Shown: one piece after another, positions 31,599 through 37,855 of the stretch
Numbering within the stretch: position 1 is the first letter of the stretch
How the letters are laid out: each line of letters starts with the position of its first letter
Program-made: the position numbers and the translations under genes
Virus record (IMG/VR): IMGVR_UViG_3300024323_000011
Span: 1 to 46,953 of that record
Reading direction: 5' to 3' (one strand)
Length of the DNA: 46,953 nt
Origin: a virus
Notes under the pieces: generated by a model
Told to the model about the DNA's origin: nothing
Database searches by the model: none
Seen by the model: the letters and a program-made list of their open reading frames with translations, nothing else

Positions 31599-32573
31599 TT
31601 ACCGTGCCATCTCCAATGCTGTCGTTAGCGCACTCGCTTTGAGCGCATCTCCACTACCAAACCACGCATTATTCAACGTGCGTGACTTGTCTTCACGATT
31701 CTGCATGTGATCGACCATGTATGTGATAGCATTGTATCCACTCCACCACGTACCACGGTTCATATCAGCTCCCACCTGCTCGGCGAGTGCGGAGACAGCT
31801 TTGGTGTAGTTACGCGGCCGGATAAGTTCAGGTGTTCCGCCACTCCGTTCAACCGTGCGAAGGGGAAAGAGTCTTTCGATGAACCGCGTGTAAGCAGCAT
31901 CGTCCATTGTCTTAGAGACAAGAAACTCTGCTTGTTCTCTGAATGTCTCAAGTGCACGGTGCCCGAGTCCGAGTGCGGACTTGGCTGTATCAGGATCGAA
32001 CTTGGTTCGATGATGAATTCTAAATTCTTGCCCGACACCCTGATGAGCAAGTGCGAGTGTATTAGCGCATACGACTCGGACTCCTGTGAATTTGATTCGT
32101 CCTCTTGCTCCGCCGTGACTGTTAGAAAAGAGCAAGAAGCCTTGCACTCTGTCGCCAGCGCTAAGAGTAAATCCTTCTCGTAGTGAAGCAAGGCACCAAA
32201 CAGTTCGACCTTCATCGAGTACGCCTCCTGTTTCAATGTCCATGTTGCCAGCATTGCAGAAGTCATGGAAGAAATCGAACACTTCGATGTTCTGCAACAC
32301 TTTGTACTGATTGGACACCACGTTGAGGATTAAGTGATTGTCGTCTCGCATGAGTGCGTATGCATCGGATTGGATGTGGTCACTCAATCCGTTATCGCGA
32401 TTCGCACGTACCCATAGGCGTTCTTTTCGGACGGTCCACGCGGCACCTGCGAGCTTCTGGAACTCGCGTGAAGACACTTCCTCGTTACGATCTACTGGCA
32501 TACCGAGTCCGTGCCACGGTGTATCGCTACGATCAGCGAAACGATACGCCATTGTTTCTACGTTAGCTGGCAT
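31599..32573 (-). CDS. DUF932 (TIGR03299-like) protein
   Basis: This 324-residue protein matches DUF932, a family of phage- and plasmid-encoded proteins. ETMAYRFADRSDTPWHGLG opens it, and LWVRANRDNG, HLILNVVSNQYKVLQNIEVF, GFLLFSNSHGGARGRIKFTG and VRVVCANTLALAH follow, in the family's order. The start at 32573 is preferred over 32705 because GGGAGA lies 9-14 bases upstream and homologous proteins begin near MAYRF. Family members occur in early modules and their biochemical role is unknown; a defence- or recombination-related role has been guessed for some. Confidence 0.85.
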   Translation of the reverse strand: MPANVETMAYRFADRSDTPWHGLGMPVDRNEEVSSREFQKLAGAAWTVRKERLWVRANRDNGLSDHIQSDAYALMRDDNHLILNVVSNQYKVLQNIEVFDFFHDFCNAGNMDIETGGVLDEGRTVWCLASLREGFTLSAGDRVQGFLLFSNSHGGARGRIKFTGVRVVCANTLALAHQGVGQEFRIHHRTKFDPDTAKSALGLGHRALETFREQAEFLVSKTMDDAAYTRFIERLFPLRTVERSGGTPELIRPRNYTKAVSALAEQVGADMNRGTWWSGYNAITYMVDHMQNREDKSRTLNNAWFGSGDALKASALTTALEMAR

Positions 32574-32598
32574 GTGCGTCGTCTCCCTCTGGCTCGTT

Positions 32599-32910
32599 TC
32601 ATTGTGCGTCAAGCGGTGGCCGCGGTTCGATAATCGCAAGCTCCGGTGCAGGAAGTGCAACAGGTGCATTGAGTGTATTCCATCCCTTGCGACGGAAGTA
32701 CTCAATAAGTACAGCGTGAAGACGCGAACCCTTCACGCCTACATCGTAGTTCTCACACAGTTCATACGAGATTTTAATCTCGCCATGAACACGTCCAGAC
32801 ACTTTGATGTCGAGTGTCATGTGTCCGATGTCCTTCGCATCGAACTCGTTACGCAGTTCCATCGCTGCTTCTTTGAGTACAGCGTGTAGCTTATCAAACA
32901 TTAGTGACAT
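32599..32910 (-). CDS. Protein of unknown function
   Basis: This 103-residue protein begins with a helix (MSLMFDKLHAVLKEAAMELR) then strands DIGHMTLDIKVSGRVHGEIK, a CxxN segment (LCENYDVGVKGSRLHAVLIE) and a Pro-rich end. The start at 32910 overlaps the upstream gene by 17 bases. The alternating strand then helix build suggests a small alpha/beta fold. No motif seen; expression is probably coupled to the upstream gene. Confidence 0.7.
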   Translation of the reverse strand: MSLMFDKLHAVLKEAAMELRNEFDAKDIGHMTLDIKVSGRVHGEIKISYELCENYDVGVKGSRLHAVLIEYFRRKGWNTLNAPVALPAPELAIIEPRPPLDAQ

Positions 32911-33130
32911 GTGTGTTCCTCTTGATTTCTTGGATTCGTTTCCATATCAACCAACGCTGTTTCTCTCGCCAGCGTTGAATGATCTTTGTATTCGCGTATG
33001 CGTTAGGTAGACTTGCTAGTCTGCGACTCTCTTCCTCCAATGATGGGATGTGAAACCATACATCGTATGGGCTAGGCGTTCCTCTCTTTACGCTTGTTAC
33101 TCCCGCAACGCGCGGTAGTGCAGTTTCCAT
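32894..33130 (-). CDS. Small basic protein, unknown
   Basis: This 78-residue protein starts at 33130. It has VAGVTSVKRGTPSPYDVWFH then IPSLEEESRRLASLPNAYAN, and a very basic end (IIQRWREKQRWLIWKRIQEI). The Trp/Arg helix at the C-terminus could bind nucleic acid. It overlaps the next gene by 17 bases. No family recognised. Confidence 0.65.
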   Translation of the reverse strand: METALPRVAGVTSVKRGTPSPYDVWFHIPSLEEESRRLASLPNAYANTKIIQRWREKQRWLIWKRIQEIKRNTHVTNV

Positions 33131-33152
33131 TCATGACCCCGCTCATTTGTAG

Positions 33153-33509
33153 TTAGTGCTGCGTCTTGCCGAGTTCGGAGAGTATCTTGGAATGCGTGTT
33201 GTACACGTAGTTCCAACCCTTACCAGCTAGCCCTGTGATCTTTAGCACAGTCACGAATGCTTGATACTTGCGAAGTGTCTCTTCTGCAGAGATGAGTGAT
33301 AGCGCGAGTAGTGCTACGTCGCTATCTTCTTTAACATCCTTGGCACCACTAATGTCAGGATCAACATCAGCACACTTATTGATTGCATCAATGAATGTCT
33401 GCTTGTTCTTCTCAATGTGATTCATGAATGCTGATACTGCATTCGATGTTATCATACTGAGTGGCTGGAATAGTTTATCTAACTCAGCCTTCGCCTCTTG
33501 CTCTGTCAT
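33153..33509 (-). CDS. Helical protein, unknown
   Basis: This 118-residue protein starts at 33509 with ATGA overlapping the upstream stop. It is almost all helix (EQEAKAELDKLFQPLSMITS, AFMNHIEKNKQTFIDAINK, LLALSLISAEETLRKYQAFV). It has one Cys and no membrane segment. Spacing and coupling support it as a genuine gene in the early block. No family recognised. Confidence 0.7.
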   Translation of the reverse strand: MTEQEAKAELDKLFQPLSMITSNAVSAFMNHIEKNKQTFIDAINKCADVDPDISGAKDVKEDSDVALLALSLISAEETLRKYQAFVTVLKITGLAGKGWNYVYNTHSKILSELGKTQH

Positions 33510-33832
33510 GGTCTCACCATGTTCTTGAATGCAGGAACGTTATAAGTTACGGTGTCCCCGTTACCGTTTGTGAATTCTCGCTGTTCTACGTACTGTTCGC
33601 AGTCGTAGTACGCATCGAGTTCGCTGTGATTAGGTGTGATTGTTTTGCCGTGGTCGTCTCTGTTATATTTCTCAATGCGGCAACGGCTCGCTCGCATTGG
33701 TGTCGCTATGCCAGATAGCATATGCGAATACACGCGATTGCGTGTGTGAGGATCGCTCTTATCGTATGAGATATAGCGCTCTGCTGCGCTATTCATAATG
33801 GCAACACTGTTGCCGCGAGCTTGTCTGCTCAT
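33506..33832 (-). CDS. Protein of unknown function
   Basis: This 108-residue protein starts at 33832. It is charged throughout (SRQARGNSVAIMNSAAERYI, YDKSDPHTRNRVYSHMLSGI, RCRIEKYNRDDHGKTITPNH) with an acidic, Tyr-rich C-terminal part (ELDAYYDCEQYVEQREFTNG). Stop overlaps the next gene (ATGA). No membrane segment or known motif. About 100 bases with no recognised gene precede the start. Confidence 0.65.
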   Translation of the reverse strand: MSRQARGNSVAIMNSAAERYISYDKSDPHTRNRVYSHMLSGIATPMRASRCRIEKYNRDDHGKTITPNHSELDAYYDCEQYVEQREFTNGNGDTVTYNVPAFKNMVRP

Positions 33833-33931
33833 TCTTAGTTCCCCCGTGTTAGATCTGAATGTAGCATGGAATTGAAGCTAGTGCAAGCTACGAGGCGTAG
33901 CCGAGTCTCATGATGATGCGTATTCGCGTTC

Positions 33932-34096
33932 CTACTCGTCGTGACAGTATCCATCACAGAATATGCTGTTTGTGCAGTATGCGATATCATAGCCAAGTGA
34001 CCAAAGCCACTCCTCGCGTGTTTGGTTGGAGTATTCGAGTGTGCATTGGAATAGAGCTTCAAAGAGGATTGCTCTGGCGAGATTGCGTGTAGTCAT
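33932..34096 (-). CDS. Small Cys-containing protein, unknown (54 aa)
   Basis: This 54-residue frame starts at 34096 downstream of the promoter at 34125-34153. It reads as a helix (TRNLARAILFEALFQCTLEY) and REEWLWSLGYDIAYCTNSIF ending in CDGYCHDE, with four Cys near its C-terminal half. It is preferred over a 75-residue frame at 33835-34062, which has no ribosome site and unlikely composition. Expression from its own promoter suggests an early product. No family recognised. Confidence 0.65.
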   Translation of the reverse strand: MTTRNLARAILFEALFQCTLEYSNQTREEWLWSLGYDIAYCTNSIFCDGYCHDE

Positions 34097-34124
34097 GTAA
34101 AGTCAGCCCCTCCAATGGGCCTTG

Positions 34125-34183
34125 ATACTACGTAGAAAGGTACTTACTGACAAGGGGAAAGTGCAGTGGATACTACACTTTCC
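34125..34183 (-). promoter_or_regulatory. Minus-strand promoter with upstream inverted repeat
   Basis: Reading the minus strand, TTGTCA (34153-34148), a 17-bp spacer and TAGTAT (34130-34125) form a sigma-70-like promoter with predicted start near 34118, about 20 bases before the ATG at 34096. Just upstream, a perfect 8-bp inverted repeat (34156-34163 GGAAAGTG; 34176-34183 CACTTTCC; 12-nt loop) may be a regulator site or end the upstream transcript; no T-run follows it. Confidence 0.75.
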
Positions 34184-34205
34184 GAGTTTGTGAGGTTTTG
34201 TGAGG

Positions 34206-34391
34206 CTACGTGTAGTGCCTCCAAGAGCTACGCTTCATGCGTTGCTTGATGCGGTATGCTGTCGAGTGACGATACGCATTGTATCTGTCAATTGTGTAGC
34301 ATATCGCGAGTGCAGCGAATCCTGCGCATAGTGCGAACGCGCAGATTGCTAGTAGATAGAGAGATGGCACGTTCATGCAGACTGTTTGCAT
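34206..34391 (-). CDS. Small membrane protein, unknown (61 aa)
   Basis: This 61-residue protein starts at 34391, right after the stop at 34393. One long hydrophobic segment (PSLYLLAICAFALCAGFAAL then AICYT) spans the membrane once. A strongly basic tail follows (YNAYRHSTAYRIKQRMKRSS), so the C-terminus should stay in the cytoplasm. Early membrane proteins of this kind can alter host envelope or exclusion, but no function is assigned. Confidence 0.65.
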   Translation of the reverse strand: MQTVCMNVPSLYLLAICAFALCAGFAALAICYTIDRYNAYRHSTAYRIKQRMKRSSWRHYT

Positions 34392-34392
34392 G

Positions 34393-34530
34393 TTACTCAT
34401 CCACTTCATCAATGCCGAATGTGGGTCTTGATCCACAACGCCAGTATACAGCGTATGGCCAATACATGTAATACTTCCCAAGTTGGAAGCCCCATGATGT
34501 TGCACCACGTTGGAACATTATGAAACGCAT
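34393..34530 (-). CDS. Small aromatic protein, unknown (45 aa)
   Basis: This 45-residue frame starts at 34530 in a TGATG overlap with the upstream stop and ends 1 base before the membrane protein start. Its sequence is aromatic: MRFIMFQRGATSWGFQLGKY then YMYWPYAVYWRCGSRP and an acidic end FGIDEVDE. Tight coupling on both sides favours it over the overlapping 65-residue frame at 34409-34606. No function known. Confidence 0.6.
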   Translation of the reverse strand: MRFIMFQRGATSWGFQLGKYYMYWPYAVYWRCGSRPTFGIDEVDE

Positions 34531-34733
34531 CACCGTGCCCTCTGTGTATAGAACACTGCGTGATGTTCTTTCTCCAACACACGCACATGCTCAGTGAGTT
34601 CAACACGCGTGCAATGGACAGTCTGCGAGAACGTGCGACCGTCCACCTTGCCGTAGATGTAGTACCAATTAGGCACGCTCGGATCAGTACGCGATGTGCC
34701 TTTGGTGAATGTGTTGTCGAGTGAGCTACGCAT
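34530..34733 (-). CDS. Small protein, unknown
   Basis: This 67-residue protein starts at 34733, 8 bases inside the upstream gene. It has TSRTDPSVPNWYYIYGKVDG and RTFSQTVHCTRVELTEHVRV, an alternating strand pattern, with a final LEKEHHAVFYTQRAR. The fold may be a small beta-sheet with one helix. It joins the coupled chain of 34.2-35.0 kb. No family recognised. Confidence 0.65.
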   Translation of the reverse strand: MRSSLDNTFTKGTSRTDPSVPNWYYIYGKVDGRTFSQTVHCTRVELTEHVRVLEKEHHAVFYTQRAR

Positions 34734-34983
34734 TGCGCGGCCTCATCAACAAATACTCAAGCGTCTCACTATCGCGAGTTGTGCGATTGTGATCGTACGC
34801 GGACATGATGTAGCCTTGTAGTTCCTCGTCATTTGTAGGAGGAAACTTTGGCTTTGCAATACGTCCGTCCACGCCTCGTGAATCATCAGCGAAGATGATT
34901 GAACCATCATTGCATACGCGCGCACGGATAGATTGCCCATTGGCCGTATAGAGACGGCCTGTATTGAACACAATTTCTTTCAT
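34726..34983 (-). CDS. Protein of unknown function
   Basis: This 85-residue protein starts at 34983 (MKEIVF) with AAGGAGA 8-13 bases upstream and an extended -10 promoter at 35008-35016 whose transcript would start about 18 bases before the ATG. The protein has NTGRLYTANGQSIRARVCND, SIIFADDSRGVDGRIAKPKF, and a C-terminal helical DHNRTTRDSETLEYLLMRPR. No family recognised. A promoter close by suggests strong early expression. Confidence 0.7.
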   Translation of the reverse strand: MKEIVFNTGRLYTANGQSIRARVCNDGSIIFADDSRGVDGRIAKPKFPPTNDEELQGYIMSAYDHNRTTRDSETLEYLLMRPRNA

Positions 34984-35007
34984 GTGAATATCTCCTTTCA
35001 CTCAATC

Positions 35008-35016
35008 ATTATACCA
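35008..35016 (-). promoter_or_regulatory. Minus-strand extended -10 promoter
   Basis: A perfect TATAAT (35013-35008) is preceded by TG-G (35016-35014), the extended -10 form; no convincing -35 box is present. Predicted start near 35001, giving an 18-base leader to the ATG at 34983 with a good Shine-Dalgarno. It would start the early chain that runs from 34.98 kb to about 34.2 kb. Confidence 0.75.
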
Positions 35017-35137
35017 TAGGTAGCTATATAATGCATCCTAGCGTGAGCGTCTGAGTAATCGCGTTTGCACACGCGTCATAGCAGCGAGCGATGTATACGG
35101 ATTGGCGGGCGGGCGATGCGCCCTCGCTGCATCTAGA
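35017..35137. other. Structured gene-free stretch
   Basis: About 120 bases hold no frame I can support. A perfect 8-bp inverted repeat is visible (35081-35088 GCAGCGAG; 35123-35130 CTCGCTGC, 34-nt loop), and GC-rich repeats of GGGC fall within its loop. It sits between a strong terminator and an extended -10 promoter. It could be a short RNA, a regulator site or an origin element; sequence alone does not decide. Confidence 0.4.
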
Positions 35138-35173
35138 CAATAAAAAACCCCGCACCGTTTCCAGTGCGGGGTT
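35138..35173 (-). terminator. Rho-independent terminator (minus strand)
   Basis: Arms 35146-35155 and 35164-35173 form a 10-bp stem (AACCCCGCAC with GTGCGGGGTT), and an 8-nt loop. Reading the minus strand it is followed by TTTTTT (from 35147 downward). It ends transcription of gene 35180-35389 seven bases after the stop. In the plus direction the tail TTGTTGTG is weak. Confidence 0.9.
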
Positions 35174-35179
35174 GTTGTG

Positions 35180-35389
35180 TTACTTGACGTTGACTATCAC
35201 ACCGTCGCGCGCCTCACATTGCGCGTACCATTTGTGCGGCTTGGGATAGTGCGGTCCCTCTAGATAAACCGTGCCGTCACGTGGCGCGGCGAACATGCCG
35301 CCCGGTTGATAGAAGGTGACACGCTCGCCGGCTTTCACTGCGGTCACTAACTCTTTCTTTGTCTGAAAGTTTCTAGTCGCGTACGCCAT
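35180..35389 (-). CDS. Small basic protein, unknown
   Basis: This 69-residue protein starts at 35389 with AGGAG about 9 bases upstream, between two terminators, so it can be expressed as a separate unit. It reads AYATRNFQTKKELVTAVKAG then RVTFYQPGGMFAAPRDGTVY and LEGPHYPKPHKWYAQCEARD. Its basic N-terminal helix plus beta part is like small nucleic-acid-binding proteins of phages. No family recognised. Confidence 0.7.
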   Translation of the reverse strand: MAYATRNFQTKKELVTAVKAGERVTFYQPGGMFAAPRDGTVYLEGPHYPKPHKWYAQCEARDGVIVNVK

Positions 35390-35417
35390 AGCCTTATCTC
35401 CTACATTCGATTGAGAG

Positions 35418-35451
35418 AAAAAAAAGGATGCGGGAATTTAATCCCGCATCC
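35418..35451 (-). terminator. Strong rho-independent terminator (minus strand)
   Basis: A perfect 10-bp stem (35426-35435, GGATGCGGGA, with 35442-35451, TCCCGCATCC) with a 6-nt loop precedes, on the minus strand, eight T residues (35425-35418). It ends the unit of the 316-residue protein and the micropeptide, whose stop lies 3 bases before the stem. It would separate this leading unit from gene 35180-35389. Confidence 0.93.
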
Positions 35452-35453
35452 CT

Positions 35454-35516
35454 TTAGATCGACGCGACGATGATAAGTATCAGCAGTATCATCGCCGCGC
35501 CTATCCATGCCTTCAT
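35454..35516 (-). CDS. 20-residue single-helix membrane micropeptide
   Basis: A 20-codon frame starts at 35516 in an ATGA overlap with the stop of the 316-residue protein, and AAGGCGG lies upstream of its ATG. The product is MKAWIGAAMILLILIIVASI: a Lys-start and one hydrophobic helix, enough to cross a membrane once. A strong terminator follows 3 bases after the stop, so it is the intended end of the unit. It may act on host membrane or anchor a partner. Not tested by homology because of length. Confidence 0.6.
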   Translation of the reverse strand: MKAWIGAAMILLILIIVASI

Positions 35517-36463
35517 GCTGCCGCCTTGTTCGCCGCCTTGAACGTCGCGTCATACGCTGCCCGTTCCTTTTCGACGGCGGCCAAGAATTCCTTAGCTAGC
35601 TTCGTGCTGATGCGGAATCCCTTCCGCTCACCGTTGGACAGTTCATTGACTGTCGTCATCGCCAGCTTAAGCAACACGTCATCGTCGCTTAGTCCGGCAG
35701 CGTCCATTGACTTGCTATCCCACTTGTCGATTTGCGTCGCGAGATTAGCAATCGCGATGCGCGGGACAACGTTGCCGTTGGCAGCGCGGTCATTGGGCTT
35801 ACGCTTGATGCCCTTTGCCACGAGTGTGTCCATGCCAGCTTGCGCCAGCATGGTGAGCCGAAACTTACCGGCCTTGCCCGATATAGTGTGCTGCGGCTCT
35901 TCACTCTTCCTGATGCTTTGCTCTTTCTTCAAGTTGAGAAAGAGACGATGCATCGTTCCGTCATTGTTGTTGCGTCCGACCCAAAGCGATTCACCATTCT
36001 TACTTGCGGCGATGTCATTCCAGTCCGCAGCCACGTCATCGATACGTACGACAATGGCGGCGCCCATCTTCACAGCAGTTACGCGCTGTTGAATGGGGGA
36101 GTTTTCATTCTGGCGAGAGTAACTGTCCATGTCCTCGCCAGCGGTGCCCGCTTCTGCCGTCAACTTGAACAAGTCAACGTCAGCGCGCGGCGACTTGTGT
36201 TCGTTGGCGATTGTCGAAAAGAAATCCCATCCTGCCTTGACGGCGTTAGGGTCTTTCTTCGCGTCGGCGTTGACGTTCATGCAATGACGCACAAACTCTG
36301 GATACTTGTCAGCGTCGGCGCTTTCCTTCGCAGACTTAGCAAGCATCACAATCGACACGTACACACCGGCGCGACCCTCTTCGAGATTTACTTGCGCCTT
36401 GCCGATACGGTCCAACGCGCGGGCAAGCTGCTCAGAGTGCGGGTTCACATTTGAATTAGCCAT
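35513..36463 (-). CDS. Soluble protein in a GC-rich leading module, unknown
   Basis: This 316-residue protein starts at 36463 (MANSNV) with AGGAG about 9 bases upstream; an upstream in-frame start adds residues without a ribosome site. It is Ala/Asp/Lys-rich with helices (SEQLARALDRIGKAQVNLEE, VYVSIVMLAKSAKESADADK). A beta central part contains RVTAVKMGAAIVVRIDDVAA then GESLWVGRNNNDGTMHRLFL, and the C-terminus is helical (KLAKEFLAAVEKERAAYDAT). It appears more GC-rich than its neighbours by eye. Being in the first unit of the early block, it may be a takeover protein. No family recognised. Confidence 0.75.
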   Translation of the reverse strand: MANSNVNPHSEQLARALDRIGKAQVNLEEGRAGVYVSIVMLAKSAKESADADKYPEFVRHCMNVNADAKKDPNAVKAGWDFFSTIANEHKSPRADVDLFKLTAEAGTAGEDMDSYSRQNENSPIQQRVTAVKMGAAIVVRIDDVAADWNDIAASKNGESLWVGRNNNDGTMHRLFLNLKKEQSIRKSEEPQHTISGKAGKFRLTMLAQAGMDTLVAKGIKRKPNDRAANGNVVPRIAIANLATQIDKWDSKSMDAAGLSDDDVLLKLAMTTVNELSNGERKGFRISTKLAKEFLAAVEKERAAYDATFKAANKAAA

Positions 36464-37027
36464 GACTTCATCTCCTATTGAAATGAACGCGCACGAAAAC
36501 ACGCGCAAGCGGAATGCTTGCGATGCTGTGAACGTTCACGATGTCAAAGAACAGACGGGCGCTGTGTCGCCAGCGATCAACCCCGGCAGGCATCACATAC
36601 ACAACGCCCATACACATAATCGCATTTACACAACGCTAACGCAACCTCACGCGTGCATCATATAAACGCGTTTGAATATACGTAATAACATAACACGTTA
36701 TGTGATTCCAAACATAACGAACAACGCAACGCGCAATGTCAGCAACAACACGCGCCGACACCGCACGCGCACGTTGCAATCTCACACACAGCACAACCAC
36801 CCCCCGCCAAATCCAAAATCACTTGACAGGGCGCGGCCGAAGCGGCAGCGTAGGGTCAGCATTCTGCACACCGCGAAACAATACGAACACGTGCGAAGAA
36901 CCGTCCCCCCGTCGCAACAAAACGGGTAGTGATGGGTGGTGCGTGTTGTTAGTGTGTAGGAGTGTGTAGATGCTACGATGCGAAGTGCGCATGTAGTCAG
37001 CGGCCCAACGCTTCGCGTTGGGGAATG
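36464..37027. other. 564-base gene-free region with palindromes
   Basis: No frame here has both a ribosome site and sensible composition. A 7-bp hairpin (36504-36522) and a perfect 12-bp palindrome GTGAACGTTCAC (36528-36539) lie in the leader of gene 36463; a TTGACA (minus strand, 36547-36542) sits just beyond it, but no -10 box follows. Around 36660-36720 an AT-rich stretch holds inverted copies of ACATAAC and a third copy nearby. At 37004-37022 an 8-bp hairpin with a 3-nt loop follows gene 37028-37216. The region could hold the replication origin and the early promoter. Confidence 0.5.
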
Positions 37028-37216
37028 CTATTGAGGCGTGTCGTCCGTGAGCATTGTCTTGTATTCAACTAGCTTCGCACTCATGCGGCGAGCGTAGTCA
37101 ATACCTTCATCGCACAGCTGCACAATGCGCGGGTCATTGTGTGCGAGTGCTATTTCACGTATCTCACCGAGCACGTCGCATATCGGACGGTGCCGTTTTA
37201 AGTAAGAAGCGGGCAT
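37028..37216 (-). CDS. Small helical protein, unknown
   Basis: This 62-residue protein is the first gene of the minus block, divergent from the late promoter. It is helical throughout (YLKRHRPICDVLGEIREIAL, RIVQLCDEGIDYARRMSAKL). Two Cys and a basic N-terminus are present. A hairpin without a T-run follows its stop (37004-37022). As the gene nearest the divergent control region it could be a regulator, but no DNA-binding motif is clear. Confidence 0.65.
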   Translation of the reverse strand: MPASYLKRHRPICDVLGEIREIALAHNDPRIVQLCDEGIDYARRMSAKLVEYKTMLTDDTPQ

Positions 37217-37221
37217 GTGAG

Positions 37222-37273
37222 TGTCAGCCTATTGACAGTGCGCGCACCTTATATATAGTAGGCCCGTGGGCCT
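37222..37273 (+). promoter_or_regulatory. Late promoter overlaid by three inverted repeats
   Basis: TTGACA (37232-37237), a 16-bp spacer and TATAGT (37254-37259) give a strong sigma-70-like promoter facing the late genes, start near 37266. Three inverted repeats overlap it: TGTCA/TGACA (37222-37226, 37233-37237) on the -35 box, palindrome GTGCGCGCAC (37238-37247) in the spacer, and AGGCCC/GGGCCT (37260-37265, 37268-37273) at the start site. These are plausible operators for timing late expression. Confidence 0.75.
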
Positions 37274-37346
37274 GCTCATGGTCCCCCCGGTGCGCTTTTG
37301 GATATGGTAGCATACTAAAAAGCACACGTCAACTTCACAAGCACGT

Positions 37347-37352
37347 TATAAT
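37347..37352 (+). promoter_or_regulatory. Possible second plus-strand -10 box
   Basis: TATAAT at 37347-37352 lies 27 bases before the ATG at 37379, but no convincing -35 box is found at 16-18 bp. It may be a weak or activator-dependent start, in addition to the promoter at 37232. The leader between it and the gene has GGAG at 37368-37371. Confidence 0.4.
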
Positions 37353-37378
37353 AGGGCAGTCCCTCACGGAGTAGTACA

Positions 37379-37849
37379 ATGTCACTTACAGTGCCTACAG
37401 TTACAGGCTATTCAGGATTCTGGGCGAACATTCTCGTTCCATCGCAAGGACCGGGAACGTATTCGATGAGTGCATCGCAGGTGCGTTCGTCTAGCTCGAA
37501 GTTCATCTCACGCGAAGTGCGCGGCGGCGGTACTCGCGATGTACGCGGTGCTCTCGCTGCATTGATCGGTGCGGCTGCTGGTGGTGCTGCATTGAATCAG
37601 TATCGTCGTCGGCAAGGACCGGCAGGACCGAGTGAGACAACGCCAATTGCAACAGGCTTCGGTGATTTCGGTGGTAACATCACTATCGAAACAGTGTCTC
37701 CTATCAATCGTGTCACTACTGCTGCTGACGTGACAGAGTTGAAGAAGTGGTTCGATGCGACGTTGCTTGAAGCTGGCATTACATATCCCACTGTTGCAGG
37801 TAATAACCTAGCAGCGGGAATGCAAGTCGGGGGAACTGGACGCTTCTAG
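37379..37849 (+). CDS. First late gene, unknown
   Basis: This 156-residue protein starts at 37379 with GGAG 7 bases upstream. The N-terminus (VTGYSGFWANILVPSQGPGT) is strand-like, then Arg/Gly-rich linker (SSKFISREVRGGGTRDVRGA), and a Gly/Ala helix (LAALIGAAAGGAALNQYRRR). The second half has VSPINRVTTAADVTELKKWF and a Gly-rich end. It is the first gene read from the late promoter. A minor virion or assembly role is a guess from position. Confidence 0.7.
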   Translation: MSLTVPTVTGYSGFWANILVPSQGPGTYSMSASQVRSSSSKFISREVRGGGTRDVRGALAALIGAAAGGAALNQYRRRQGPAGPSETTPIATGFGDFGGNITIETVSPINRVTTAADVTELKKWFDATLLEAGITYPTVAGNNLAAGMQVGGTGRF

Positions 37850-37855
37850 CGTTCG

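Noticed and set aside
33835-34062. 75-residue minus-strand frame
   Set aside because: Overlaps the better 54-residue gene 33932-34096; His/Thr-rich with no ribosome site.
34409-34606. 65-residue minus-strand frame
   Set aside because: It would overlap the 67-residue gene by about 80 bases; the coupled 45-residue frame at 34393-34530 fits better.
35732-36454. 240-residue plus-strand frame
   Set aside because: Antisense to the 316-residue gene, which has AGGAG and a downstream terminator; no ribosome site for the plus frame.
36835-36864. TTGACA on the plus strand as a late promoter
   Set aside because: No acceptable -10 box at 16-18 bp (a GC-rich stretch follows).
36672-36969. Plus-strand frames of 77-85 residues in the gene-free region
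   Set aside because: Asn/Arg/Thr/His-rich low-complexity translations with no ribosome site; the stretch looks regulatory.
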